This document shows, one piece after another, positions 8,019 through 16,635 of a stretch of DNA of 64,000 nucleotides (the first letter of the stretch is position 1; each line of letters opens with the position of its first letter). The notes beneath the pieces were generated by a model. That model made no database searches, had not been told where the DNA came from, and saw nothing but the letters and a program-made list of their open reading frames with translations. The translations under genes and the position numbers were made by a program. Origin of the DNA: Winogradskya humida (GTDB lineage Bacteria; Actinomycetota; Actinomycetes; Mycobacteriales; Micromonosporaceae); contig NZ_BOMN01000102.1 of NCBI RefSeq assembly GCF_016862215.1, positions 1-64,000 of the forward strand, given 5' to 3'.

Positions 8019-9083
8019 CTACCCGCTGAAGCGGGCGCTCTTGGCCAGCGCGACGTACGCGGCGAGCGAGGTGCCGTCCGTGTCGAGGCGCCACTTCTCG
8101 TCGTACCCGGGATGGGTGTCGGTGTCGAACCAGACGACCGCACCCACCGCGGGGTGGTTGCCGACCCACTGGGCGAGCAGGGCGATCCAGTCGGCCTTGG
8201 TACGCCCGCCGTTGTCGACGGCGCCCACCTCGGTGATCATGAGGGGCTTGTGGTTCGCGTACGAGCGGTAGATCGGCCCGAAGATCGTGTCCGGGGTCTC
8301 GTGGTGCAGGTTGTAGCCGGAGACGCCGACCCAGTCGACGTACTTGTCGCCGGGGTAGAGGGCCGCGAACGTGTTCCAGTCGGCGACCGGGGAGGAATTC
8401 CAGTTCGGGCTCCACACCCACGAGACGTTGTCGGCGCCCTCGTCGGCGAAGATGCCGTGGAGCCGCTTCCAGGACTCGATGAAGCCGTCCGGGCTGTTGC
8501 CGTTGCGGGCCGGCGACCAGCCGTACCAGTCGCCGTTCATCTCCCAGCCCCAGCGCAGCAGGACCGGGCGTTTCTGGGCCTTGAGCCGGCGGGCGGCCCG
8601 TTTGATCAGGGCGTCGTGCGAGCCGTTGATGATGTCGGCGTAGCCCGTGCCGCGCCACGACACCATCGGGAACGCGTGGTCGGCGATGCCCGTGAGCTTG
8701 GTGGGCAGCTGGTCGTCCCAGTCGTAGAAGACGTGCAGGATCCGCTCTTCGCGGCCCATCTGCTTGCGGCGCAGGGCGACAGCCTGGGCGGTGGTCATGC
8801 CGGACAGATCCAGGTACGCGCCCAGCAGCGCTTTTCCGTTTCGGAAAGGCACTGTGCCGCCACCCTTGGCCACGCCGGCGGGCAGCGCGTCCGCCGACGG
8901 GTTCGCGGCGGGGGTCTCGGCGACCCGGCCGGGTGAGGTGGTCGCCTCGGCCGCCGTCTCCGGGCTGCGCAGCTGCTGGACGGTCGCGGCACCGGCCGGG
9001 ACGGCGGCGAGCGCGGCGAGGCCCAGGAAGTACCGGCGGCTCAGCGTACGACGAGGGGCGCGGTGAATGCCCTGCCTGCTCAT
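8019..9083 (-). CDS. Tat-exported GH26-like glycoside hydrolase
   Basis: A 354-residue secreted protein. The N-terminus has a twin-arginine signal, SRRYFLG, followed by a hydrophobic run ending in ALAAVPAGAA. The mature part looks like a beta-mannanase-type GH26 barrel: RWGWEMNGDWYGW contains the probable acid/base glutamate, and LMITEVGAV the probable nucleophile. The natural glycan is unknown. It lies 12 bases after the polysaccharide deacetylase and 11 bases before the diguanylate cyclase, so all three probably share one transcript and act on an extracellular polysaccharide. Confidence 0.85.
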   Translation of the reverse strand: MSRQGIHRAPRRTLSRRYFLGLAALAAVPAGAATVQQLRSPETAAEATTSPGRVAETPAANPSADALPAGVAKGGGTVPFRNGKALLGAYLDLSGMTTAQAVALRRKQMGREERILHVFYDWDDQLPTKLTGIADHAFPMVSWRGTGYADIINGSHDALIKRAARRLKAQKRPVLLRWGWEMNGDWYGWSPARNGNSPDGFIESWKRLHGIFADEGADNVSWVWSPNWNSSPVADWNTFAALYPGDKYVDWVGVSGYNLHHETPDTIFGPIYRSYANHKPLMITEVGAVDNGGRTKADWIALLAQWVGNHPAVGAVVWFDTDTHPGYDEKWRLDTDGTSLAAYVALAKSARFSG

Positions 9084-9095
9084 ATCAGGGCCTGC

Positions 9096-9908
9096 TCATG
9101 TGAGGTTGCGGCCGGCGACCCGGGCGGCCCGCCGGACCGTACGCCAGCCGGGCTGGGCGAGCTGTTTGAGCTTCGGGACCAGCGCGGAACCGCCCCCGGC
9201 GACCAGGGCGACGAGGTCGTCACCGGTCAGGTCGGGGGTCGGCTGGAGCCGGGGCACGGCGAAGCGCTTCTCCCCCGGGGTGTGCAGGCGCCGGCCCACC
9301 TCGGTGGCGTTGTCGTGCCCCGCGGCGAGCACCGCGGCGCGGACCTTGGTGCCGTTGTAACCATGGGGGTACGCGAACCCGCGCACCCGCCGCCCGAGCC
9401 GCTGCTCCAGCTCGTCCTTGCTACGGGTGACCTCCTCGCGCAGCTGCGCGGCGGGCAGCACGTCGAGCGGGTGGTGCACGAGGCTGTGGTTGGCGATCTC
9501 CACCCCGGCGTCGGCGACCTCGGCGAGCTCGTCCCAGGTGAGCAGCTTGCCGAAGTCGGGCGCCCAGCGGCCGAGCCATTCCGCGGGGCGGCCGAGATGC
9601 CCGACGGAGGTGTACAGGGTCGCGGAAGCCCCGGTCTTCGCGAGCACGGGGATGCCCGCGGTGAGGAAGTTGCGGTAGCCGTCGTCGAACGTGACCGCGA
9701 GCAGTTTGTCGGTGCAGCCCTCGTCGAGCAGGTCGAGCGCCTCGGTGAGCCCGACGAGCCGGTATCCGGCCATGGTGAGGGCGCTCAGCTGCTCCTCGAG
9801 CCGGCCGGGCGGGACGGCGAGATCACGCAGGGGACCGGCCACCGCGGAGACCGAGTGGTACATCAGCGCGGGCAGACTCTGCCAGGCCGATGGTGCTACG
9901 ACGGTCAC
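9096..9908 (-). CDS. NodB-type polysaccharide deacetylase
   Basis: A 270-residue protein with the carbohydrate esterase 4 motifs: TFDDGY (73-78, catalytic base and metal aspartates), NHSLVHH (metal-binding H-x3-H, near residue 140) and FAYPHGYNG (motif 3). The GTG start has GGGGGAGG six bases upstream. I see no signal peptide, unlike many peptidoglycan deacetylases, so it may act on an intracellular or membrane-linked glycan intermediate, or be exported in another way. It is the first gene of the operon with the GH26-like enzyme and the diguanylate cyclase. Confidence 0.88.
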   Translation of the reverse strand: MTVVAPSAWQSLPALMYHSVSAVAGPLRDLAVPPGRLEEQLSALTMAGYRLVGLTEALDLLDEGCTDKLLAVTFDDGYRNFLTAGIPVLAKTGASATLYTSVGHLGRPAEWLGRWAPDFGKLLTWDELAEVADAGVEIANHSLVHHPLDVLPAAQLREEVTRSKDELEQRLGRRVRGFAYPHGYNGTKVRAAVLAAGHDNATEVGRRLHTPGEKRFAVPRLQPTPDLTGDDLVALVAGGGSALVPKLKQLAQPGWRTVRRAARVAGRNLT

Positions 9909-10202
9909 CGCTTACCTCCCCCACGCTCACGAACATGACCACTATCGGTCAGAATCCCGGTGAGCTTCGAGGTTCGGCGCACTGGTTCCCATTCCGCTCG
10001 CCGCGGCGCGTTTCCGCCGCTCAGGCCACGTTACGACGCGGTACCGAACGTGTCCAGCGCGTGTCCGGCGGCGGCTGAGAACATATCGATGACGGTCAGC
10101 GTGCTCCTCGCGTACCCGTCGGGGGCCTCTGCCGAAAGTCATAGACCGCCTCGGGCTGCGGAGGGAAGCGCGACCACCCGCGGCCTTGGCAGGGTCGTGA
10201 CC
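9909..10202. other. intergenic region between divergent genes, no gene seen
   Basis: About 290 bases separate the minus-strand deacetylase operon from the small plus-strand ORF. Several overlapping readings exist but none shows a convincing start, ribosome binding site and codon bias together. It presumably holds the promoter of the deacetylase-GH26-cyclase operon. Confidence 0.5.
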
Positions 10203-10445
10203 ATGAATGCAGACCGTGCGCGCCGCCTCGCCGAGGCCGCCGCCGAGGCCGGGATCCTGCTGGCCGTCTCCGCGCTGCCGATCGCCTGGCGCACCCTCGA
10301 CGCCCGGCTCGGGGTGGTGCTCGCCGGCATGTTCGCCCTGCTGACGGCCGCAACGTACGCATTACACACAGTGACGTTCGACTGTCTTCGCTTGACGGGT
10401 GACCGGCAAAGGGGCAAGTTTTCTTATACCCAGCGTAAGGAATGA
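10203..10445 (+). CDS. small membrane protein, hypothetical
   Basis: An 80-residue protein from ATG 10203. A charged N-terminus (MNADRARRLAEAAAEAG) precedes two hydrophobic segments, GILLAVSALPIAW and LGVVLAGMFALLTAATYAL, and the C-terminus is basic. Codon use is GC3-rich in the middle. The ribosome binding site is weak (CAGGG ten bases upstream). I do not recognise the family. Confidence 0.45.
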   Translation: MNADRARRLAEAAAEAGILLAVSALPIAWRTLDARLGVVLAGMFALLTAATYALHTVTFDCLRLTGDRQRGKFSYTQRKE

Positions 10446-10511
10446 ACCGAGCGGCGCCTTGACCCGTACCCCGGGATGCACCCGTTCTTCAACACCCCGG
10501 GAGTGACCAGG

Positions 10512-11162
10512 ATGTTCCGTCTCATCCAGCTCCACGCGCAGCACGGCGTACCCCGCATCGGCGTCGATCCCGATGGCTACGGCAGCGAGCGCGCGGCGAT
10601 AGCCCGTTACCGCGAGACGCCCGCGACCTACTTCGGCGTGGGCCGCTTCGACGAGTCCGGCCGGCTCGCGGAGATCATCATGGATATCGAGTGCAACCCG
10701 GCGAACGGGTGCCCGAATCTCGCGGTGGTCGTGCACGCCGAAACGTTCCAGCCGCTCTGCGACACCTGCTCGTTCGGTCTCGAAGTGCTCAGCGTCGCCG
10801 AGCTCTCCGACCGGCTCGGCGTCGCGGTGCGGCTCGCGCCGGTGCTCGCCCCCTCCGGGCGCCACGCCGCGCCGGACGACAGCTGCAGCGCCACCAACCG
10901 GATCGCCCGGGAGCTGGCCGCCAGTATCGAGGACCCGGTGTGGCGGATGGAGCTCTGTGCGGAGCTCGCGCGTACGCCCGGCTCGGTCAACGGCCTGCTC
11001 ATCGGTGTCGGCGCGCTCAGCCACCGCGACGTGCTGGACCTGTACCCGGCGCTGTGCGCGCTGGGCAGCCAGCTGCCCGGGCTCGTGCACGGCGACCTGA
11101 CCCGCGCCACCGCCCGGCCGCTCAGCCCCGCGGGAGTCGCGGGGCTGAGACTGGGCCTCTAG
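10512..11162 (+). CDS. conserved-looking hypothetical protein with two cysteine pairs
   Basis: A 216-residue protein from ATG 10512, preceded by GGGAG; an in-frame ATG at 10476 would add 12 residues. No signal peptide or membrane segment. The central part has four cysteines in the pattern C-x6-C, about 20 residues, then C-x2-C (ECNPANGCPN and CDTCSFG), suggestive of a metal site. Two further cysteines follow (DDSCSATN and MELCAEL). The C-terminal half is helical and leucine/alanine-rich. I do not recognise the family. It is convergent with the ScyD-like gene and overlaps it by four bases. Confidence 0.7.
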   Translation: MFRLIQLHAQHGVPRIGVDPDGYGSERAAIARYRETPATYFGVGRFDESGRLAEIIMDIECNPANGCPNLAVVVHAETFQPLCDTCSFGLEVLSVAELSDRLGVAVRLAPVLAPSGRHAAPDDSCSATNRIARELAASIEDPVWRMELCAELARTPGSVNGLLIGVGALSHRDVLDLYPALCALGSQLPGLVHGDLTRATARPLSPAGVAGLRLGL

Positions 11163-12286
11163 AGGCGGATTTTCACCACTGTGCCGGCGCCGGCGCACAC
11201 ACCGCAGTTCGTGACGTACGCGTCCTTGCCACGGATCGCGATGCCGCCCGGCGCCGTCAGGCCGGCCGACGCGACGACCTTGTGCTCACCCTCGGGGTCC
11301 ACCCGGATCAGCGCGCCGGTCCGGTCCCCGCTGAGCAGCCCGTTCCTGGCGATCTCCAGGGCGTAGAGGCTGCCCTTCGGCCCGAACGCCAGGTCGATGA
11401 CGTTGGTCAGCCCGGTCGCGTAGACGACCGGTGCGTGACCGGGCACGACCCGGTAGATGCGCGCGCCACCGGCCGGGAACGGGAAGCCGGTCAGCTCCGA
11501 GACGTAGAACGCGCCGTCCGGGCCCTTGACCACCGAGGTGGGCACGGACTGCATCGGGAGCGGGGTGCCCTCGGGCAGGTCCGGGTTACCCGCCGGCGCG
11601 GGCACCGTGCGTTTGCCGAAGACCGCGACCGTGCTGACCTTGCCGCGGGCGTTCGCCTTCAGCAGGGTGTTCGCGCCGGCGTCGACCACGTACCGGGTGC
11701 CGCCGACGACGGCGAGGCCGGCCGGGTTCGTGTCCGGCGCGGCCTTGTCCGGGTTCGCCTTCTTCTCGTAGACGCCCAGGTCGGCGATCAGGCGCGGGCC
11801 GCGGCGCCCCGAGGCGTACAGCTTCGCCATGCCGGTCAGCTTCTTCGTCGTGACCCGGACGTCCGGGTCCGAGGCCAGGCCGACGGTGAACGACAGCAGG
11901 CCGAAGCCGTCCACGGCGACGTCCGCCGGGCCGATCGCCTGGCTGCCGTCATGACCGGCGAGCGACGGCAGGCCGGCGCGGACGCGTTGCTGCTGCCCGA
12001 GGCGTACCCGGCTGATCGACCCGGTGGTGCCGAAGCAGACCAGGCCCTCGGCGCCGTCGAGACACGGACCCGGGCCGCCGGTGCCGGCCTCGGCGATGTA
12101 CAGCGTGCCGTCCGGGGCGAACGTGAGCCCGCGCGGGTTGTTCAGGTTCGTCGCCACGACGGTGAGCGCCGGCGTGGTGGTGGTGGCCGGCTCAGTGGTG
12201 GCCGCCGCCGGCAGCGCCGGGACCAGGGACACGGTCAGCGCGCCGGCCGCTGCTGCGGCGGCGACTGCGGAACGTCCAGCAATCAT
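11159..12286 (-). CDS. secreted ScyD/ScyE-family beta-propeller protein
   Basis: A 375-residue exported protein. The start at ATG 12286 has GGGAGA five bases upstream, and the N-terminus is a clear signal peptide ending near ALPAAATTEPA. The mature region contains repeated beta-propeller-like elements, for example NNPRGLTFAPDGTLYIAE, PTSVVKGPDGAFYVSELTG and NVIDLAFGPKGSLYALEI. This matches the ScyD/ScyE family, whose members are often secreted proteins of unknown enzymatic role in actinomycetes. Two C-terminal cysteines (TNCGVCAG) may form a disulfide. The longer upstream reading is a shadow of the divergent kinase gene. Confidence 0.85.
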   Translation of the reverse strand: MIAGRSAVAAAAAAGALTVSLVPALPAAATTEPATTTTPALTVVATNLNNPRGLTFAPDGTLYIAEAGTGGPGPCLDGAEGLVCFGTTGSISRVRLGQQQRVRAGLPSLAGHDGSQAIGPADVAVDGFGLLSFTVGLASDPDVRVTTKKLTGMAKLYASGRRGPRLIADLGVYEKKANPDKAAPDTNPAGLAVVGGTRYVVDAGANTLLKANARGKVSTVAVFGKRTVPAPAGNPDLPEGTPLPMQSVPTSVVKGPDGAFYVSELTGFPFPAGGARIYRVVPGHAPVVYATGLTNVIDLAFGPKGSLYALEIARNGLLSGDRTGALIRVDPEGEHKVVASAGLTAPGGIAIRGKDAYVTNCGVCAGAGTVVKIRL

Positions 12287-12367
12287 GTTGTCTCCCTCAG
12301 TGGTGCATTCACCTGGGAAAACGAGGCGCCCGGCGGGCGAGTGGCGCCCGCACTCTTTCGGGGCCGC

Positions 12368-12373
12368 CATAAT
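12368..12373 (+). promoter_or_regulatory. -10 box of a probable leaderless promoter (kinase)
   Basis: CATAAT followed by six bases and GTG 12380; no Shine-Dalgarno sequence is present. Confidence 0.5.
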
Positions 12374-12379
12374 CGACCG

Positions 12380-13039
12380 GTGACGACGCGATTTGATGAC
12401 CTGGTACGCCGGGCGCAGGCGCTGGTGGTGGACGGGCGCCGGGCGGTGCTCGGGATCGTGGGGCCGCCCGCCGCGGGCAAGACGACGCTCGCCGAGGAAC
12501 TGGTCGCGGCCGTCGCGGCGATCAGCCCGCCCGGGTGGGTCGCCCACGTCCCGATGGACGGCTTCCACCTGGCCGACGCCGAGCTCGACCGGCTCGGCAG
12601 CCGCGACCGCAAGGGCGCCCCGGACACGTTCGACGCGCTCGGCTACGCGGCGATGCTGCGCCGGCTGCACGACGACACCGACGAGATGATCTACGCGCCC
12701 GGTTTCGAGCGCACCATCGAGCAGCCGATCGCCGGTGCGATCCCCGTCCCGCACACCGCCCGGCTCATCGTCTCCGAGGGCAACTACCTGCTGGTCGACG
12801 ACGACCGCTGGAATCGGGTCCGCCCGCTGCTCGCCGAGATCTGGTACGCCGACCTCGACCGGGACACCCGCCTCGCCCGGCTGATCGCCCGGCACGTCCG
12901 CTTCGGCAAGGCGGAGCACGAGGCCGTCGCCTGGGCCACCGGCACCGACGAGCGCAACGCGGCCGTCATCGTGGCGACCCGGACCAGGGCGGACCTGATC
13001 GTCCCGTCCGCCCTGATCGGCACCACCGTCACCCCTTGA
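12380..13039 (+). CDS. P-loop nucleoside/nucleotide kinase family protein
   Basis: A 219-residue cytoplasmic kinase related to uridine kinase, pantothenate kinase and FrcK/YggC-like proteins. The P-loop GPPAAGKTT is at residues 28-36, followed by VPMDGFHLAD (substrate-binding DGFH), RKGAPDTFD, YAPGFERTIEQP and IVSEGNYLLVDD. The RKGAP and SEGNYLL motifs are characteristic of this subgroup. The phosphorylated substrate is uncertain (sugar, nucleoside or a vitamin precursor). The GTG start is six bases from CATAAT, so the transcript is probably leaderless. Its stop codon overlaps the convergent gene by 11 bases. Confidence 0.88.
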   Translation: MTTRFDDLVRRAQALVVDGRRAVLGIVGPPAAGKTTLAEELVAAVAAISPPGWVAHVPMDGFHLADAELDRLGSRDRKGAPDTFDALGYAAMLRRLHDDTDEMIYAPGFERTIEQPIAGAIPVPHTARLIVSEGNYLLVDDDRWNRVRPLLAEIWYADLDRDTRLARLIARHVRFGKAEHEAVAWATGTDERNAAVIVATRTRADLIVPSALIGTTVTP

Positions 13040-14159
13040 CCGGGGGCTTCCAGCTTTTCGCGTCGGTGCAGCTGCTGACGGTCATCTCCGTGGCCATCCG
13101 CTTCAGATCCCGCTCGCCGATGACGTCCCGCTCCGGGACGCTCAGGTAGACCAGGCAGTTGCCGGTCTCCACGACCAGATCGGCGCCCGTCGGACTCCCG
13201 CTGCTGTTGAGCGTGCTCGGCCGGGGCACGTACCAGACGTTGCGCCCGCCGATCGTCGCCGGTGACCCGAGATCGGCCTTGATGGTGGGCCAGTCCCGGT
13301 TCGTGTCCGGCGTCGACGTCACGGACAGCGGCCACCCGCTCGCGAGGTCCTGCATCGTCGGGTAGCCGGACTTCCCGAAGCCGATCCGTGCGTCCGGGTC
13401 GATCCCGGGCAGGTCGCGGATGCTCACATAGCTGACCGGCAGCCCCTGCGGGACCCAGCCGAACTGGAACGGCGTCCTGACGCCGGTCACCGCGGGCAGC
13501 CGCACATCATCGGCCACCTCGGTCAGCTGCGCCTTCTTCCCGGCCTCGTGCCCCTGCCACCCGTCGTCGCTGGTGTAGACGAGCACCCAGACACCGGAGC
13601 TCTCCTCCCAGCCGATCGTCGGATAGATGCCCTCGGGGACCACGTTGCTCGCCGCGAACGTCAGAGCGGTCGAGAACCAGGCCGGATGACCCGCCACCGT
13701 CACCTGCTCACCCTGCTTCAGCTTGGCCGGGTCGAACTCGCCGGGGTTGTAGGCCAGCAGCTCCGCGCCCGCATTGAGGCCCGCCTCCCCCGGCCGCGGG
13801 GACGTGATGTCGCCTCTGTTGCGGATCGAGGCGAACTGCCCCACGCCGTCCCCGCCCCGGTTGGTGAGCGCGAACGGCGACCCGTCCGCCATCGCCACAC
13901 TCAACTGCGAAGCATCGCGATAATGCGGTTTCACGACCGAGGAAGGCGGTGGCGGCTCACTGCTTTTCCGGCCCACCGCGACGGGTACGCCCACAGCGGC
14001 CGCAACGACCAGAACAGCCGCGACGGCGGACCCCGCCACCCGCCGTCGCCGGCGGATGCTCCCCGCCCTCGCCTCGGCACCCTGCGCGATCCCCGCGCTG
14101 TCCTCGGGCCCGCCCGCGTGACGCTCCAGCGTCAGGCGCAGCTCCTCCAGTGTGTTCAT
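13029..14159 (-). CDS. membrane-anchored partner of the SigE-family sigma factor, putative anti-sigma protein
   Basis: A 376-residue protein whose ATG overlaps the sigma-factor stop as ATGA, so the two are translationally coupled. The N-terminal 40 residues are cytoplasmic (MNTLEELRLTLERHAGG..., then RRRRR); one membrane segment, VAGSAVAAVLVVAAAVGVPVAV, follows, and about 310 residues are extracytoplasmic with no enzyme motif that I can name. Coupling to a sigma factor and this topology suggest an anti-sigma or signal-sensing role, but no zinc-binding anti-sigma motif is present. A Cys near the C-terminus (VSSCTDAK) and one in VETGNCLVYL may pair. Confidence 0.7.
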   Translation of the reverse strand: MNTLEELRLTLERHAGGPEDSAGIAQGAEARAGSIRRRRRVAGSAVAAVLVVAAAVGVPVAVGRKSSEPPPPSSVVKPHYRDASQLSVAMADGSPFALTNRGGDGVGQFASIRNRGDITSPRPGEAGLNAGAELLAYNPGEFDPAKLKQGEQVTVAGHPAWFSTALTFAASNVVPEGIYPTIGWEESSGVWVLVYTSDDGWQGHEAGKKAQLTEVADDVRLPAVTGVRTPFQFGWVPQGLPVSYVSIRDLPGIDPDARIGFGKSGYPTMQDLASGWPLSVTSTPDTNRDWPTIKADLGSPATIGGRNVWYVPRPSTLNSSGSPTGADLVVETGNCLVYLSVPERDVIGERDLKRMATEMTVSSCTDAKSWKPPVKG

Positions 14160-14650
14160 GACAGGACTCCCTTCCGCTCGCCGACCGGGGCCAGCTCCAC
14201 CCGCAACGCCGACAGGGCCCGGCTCGCATAGGCCCGCACGGTCGCCGGCCGGCACCGCAGCACCTCCGCGATCTCCGGATCGGTGAGCCCCTCGTAATAC
14301 CGGAGCACGATCACCGCCCGCTGCTGACGCGGCAACGTCCCCAGCACCTGCCACATCTCGTCATCAGCCTCCGGCCGCGCCTCCACGGTCAGCCGCTGCT
14401 CCCCCGCCCACTCCAACGGCACGGTCACCACCCGCCGGCGCCGCCGCAGCAACGACAGAAACTCATTCGTCACCATCCGCCGCACATACCCGTACGGCTC
14501 CTCCATCGCCCCGATCCGATGCCACCTCAACATCGCCCGCGCCAGCACCTCCTGCACGATGTCCCGTGCATACTCCCGATCCCCACTCAGCAGAACGGCA
14601 TACCGCATCAACGCCGCCAACCGCGCCGACACGAACTCCTCGAACCGCAT
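14156..14650 (-). CDS. SigE-family RNA polymerase sigma factor (ECF type)
   Basis: A 164-residue sigma-70 protein. Start ATG 14650 has GGGGAGGGG seven bases upstream, better than in-frame starts further out. Region 2 spans the N-terminal part (FEEFVSARLAALMRYAVLLSG, ARDIVQEVLARAMLRWHRI), and region 4 is VIVLRYYEGLTDPEIAEVL with the recognition helix CRPATVRAYASRALSAL. The N-terminus is typical of the actinobacterial SigE family. It likely directs a small stress or envelope regulon together with the coupled membrane protein downstream. Confidence 0.92.
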   Translation of the reverse strand: MRFEEFVSARLAALMRYAVLLSGDREYARDIVQEVLARAMLRWHRIGAMEEPYGYVRRMVTNEFLSLLRRRRRVVTVPLEWAGEQRLTVEARPEADDEMWQVLGTLPRQQRAVIVLRYYEGLTDPEIAEVLRCRPATVRAYASRALSALRVELAPVGERKGVLS

Positions 14651-14903
14651 GAACCCCTCCCCGCTCGGCATTCCGCATAAGGAACGCCCGCCCGCGGCGA
14701 GGCGCTGCCCGGCCAAAGGTGAACAATCGGCGAGTGCCAGGAAGCGCTCAGGTGTCGTGGACCCTGGTGCCGTCGCTGCGGTGCGACTTCTTCGCTCACT
14801 CAAGGTGAAGCGGAACGAGTCACAAGTTCGGCTGAGAGGGCAACCGGATCAGGCGTTGACCGGCGAGTCAGCTTCCTGGTCCCCTTGACGGGGTGATCGG
14901 TCA

Positions 14904-16310
14904 ATGATCTTCAGCGGCACAAGCGACGTACGTTCATTGCGCGGAACGAGCAGGAAGGTCGTCTCAGCGGTCCTGTCGGGCAAGTCCTACTCAGGCGGCG
15001 ATGTCCTGCCAGCAGGAATCGCATCCGATCCGGGCATCCCGGCCGAGCTCCTGGTCGATCTGTTGCGCGGCAGATACGGCTACCCGGTCGACAACATCGA
15101 CCTTGTCGGCTTGGTGATTCACGGCGTGAACCTGTCCTATCGACACTGGTCCGGCCGACTGAATCTGGTGAAGTGCCTTTTCACAGGCTCCTTCAACGTC
15201 TCTCATGCCGTCGTCCAGGGAAGAATCTGCCTGGACGGATCGCACGTTGCAGGGTTTCACGCCATAGACGCTCGGATCGACGGATCCATCCACCTGAGAG
15301 ATGGATTTACCGCTCCGGACGGCGTGCGTGGCCTCGGTCTGTCCGTCACAGGATCCCTCAGCGTCCGAGGCTCGACGCTCGGCGCTCCGGCGGAGGTGCC
15401 AAGCCGGGCAGCCCTCGATCTCTTCCGCGCTTCCATCGGAGACCTTTTCGTCAATAACAGCGACCTTCGTGGCGGGATCTACGCCAACGGCTCCACGATT
15501 CGGCGCAACATCCGGCTACAGGGCGCCCGGATCCAGTCGCGGCAGCTGGCTGGCATGACATCCGCCGCAGACGCCGGCGATGGGATCAGCCTGGTGAACG
15601 TCACGGTAGGCGGAGCGATCTACTTCTGGACCAGCGAGGCCGGGCCGACAGATCTGCAGGGCACCGTCAGCTTGAACGGGGCGAGATGCCAAACCTGGAC
15701 GGTCCACCCCACCCAGCTGGAAAAAGCCGACATCTCGATCGACAACTTTACGTATCGTAGAATTCTTCCCGCAACTGGCTCCGATGTGCTCAGGTTGCTC
15801 AGCGGGTCAAGCATCGCGCCCAGCGCATACGGCCATCTGGCTGAGCACTTCGAGGCGCTAGGCCAGCCAGCACTGAGCCGGATCACCCGGATCTCTCTCC
15901 AGCGCAGGTTGGCGCGCTCATATCCACTCCGATCCCGTGAGGGCTTCACGCGTAGGACATTGGGCATCCTCGTCGGCTACGGCTATCGGCCCGCCTTGGC
16001 ACTCCTGTGGCTCTCCGTGGCCGTGACGATGTCCGGGCTGCTCATCATGTTGCACCCTGGATTGTTCCAACCTGCCAAGGGCAGCGCCGCAAAGGCGCCC
16101 ACCTCGATGTCGTGGGTGGAATCGATAGCGCTGGCCGTGGACAACGTAGTCCCGTTCATATCGACCGGCTCGAAGGAGCAGTGGACTCTCACCACAACGA
16201 ACCTCGACGACTGGCCCTGGTTCACGGCGCTGCTACTGCTCAAGATCGCAGGATGGGCGTTCGCGATCCTGGGTGCTGCTTCGGTCACCGGAGCAATCAG
16301 AAGTAAATGA
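14904..16310 (+). CDS. beta-helix membrane protein of unknown function
   Basis: A 468-residue protein. Residues about 60-300 form repeated short beta strands with hydrophobic/polar alternation, such as LVGLVIHGVNLSY, ALDLFRASIGDLFVNNSDLR, GGIYANGSTIRRNIRLQGA and GISLVNVTVGGAIYF, resembling a pentapeptide-like or polymer-forming right-handed helix. The C-terminus has two membrane segments (ALALLWLSVAVTMSGLLIML and FTALLLLKIAGWAFAILGA). There is no signal peptide, so the helix is probably cytoplasmic. Codon use is visibly less GC-rich at third positions than the neighbours, hinting at transfer. No strong ribosome binding site supports the chosen ATG. Confidence 0.7.
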   Translation: MIFSGTSDVRSLRGTSRKVVSAVLSGKSYSGGDVLPAGIASDPGIPAELLVDLLRGRYGYPVDNIDLVGLVIHGVNLSYRHWSGRLNLVKCLFTGSFNVSHAVVQGRICLDGSHVAGFHAIDARIDGSIHLRDGFTAPDGVRGLGLSVTGSLSVRGSTLGAPAEVPSRAALDLFRASIGDLFVNNSDLRGGIYANGSTIRRNIRLQGARIQSRQLAGMTSAADAGDGISLVNVTVGGAIYFWTSEAGPTDLQGTVSLNGARCQTWTVHPTQLEKADISIDNFTYRRILPATGSDVLRLLSGSSIAPSAYGHLAEHFEALGQPALSRITRISLQRRLARSYPLRSREGFTRRTLGILVGYGYRPALALLWLSVAVTMSGLLIMLHPGLFQPAKGSAAKAPTSMSWVESIALAVDNVVPFISTGSKEQWTLTTTNLDDWPWFTALLLLKIAGWAFAILGAASVTGAIRSK

Positions 16311-16380
16311 TCTTGCCCGGAGCAGACAGCCGACGGCGACGTTGCTGCGCCCTACTTCGCGGCACCATCACCTCGGGCGC

Positions 16381-16610
16381 CTAATGCGAGGTTCGTAGGG
16401 GTCGTGGTCGGCGTATCGGATCGCCGCTCGGGGGGCCCAGGTAGGGGTGGGCCGGGCGGGATGCCGGGAGCAGCGCCGTGATCACGTCGAGCAGGGTTTG
16501 CACGGGGCGGGGGTTCTGCGGGAGAGGAGGCGCAGGGTGTCCCAGATGATGGGGACGAGCGGGGCGGGGGGTTCGGTGGGGGTGGGGGGTTCGGGCTTGA
16601 GAGTCCGCAT
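16381..16610 (-). pseudogene. possible small frameshifted ORF
   Basis: From ATG 16610 the minus strand reads a Pro/Thr-rich start followed by LVPIIWDTLRLLSR, then stops; one base out of frame it continues VQTLLDVITALLPASRP to a TAG at 16381-16383. The two halves together look like one short protein of about 76 residues broken by a single-base shift in a C-rich run near 16500. It begins 25 bases after the stop of the small secreted peptide gene. No clear ribosome binding site. Evidence is weak. Confidence 0.25.
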
Positions 16611-16635
16611 GTGAATCACGGTAGGGGGCGGCGGG

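Noticed and set aside
10691..13039. 782-residue plus-strand frame ending in the kinase
   Set aside because: Only its last 219 residues are the kinase; the rest is antisense to the ScyD-like gene.
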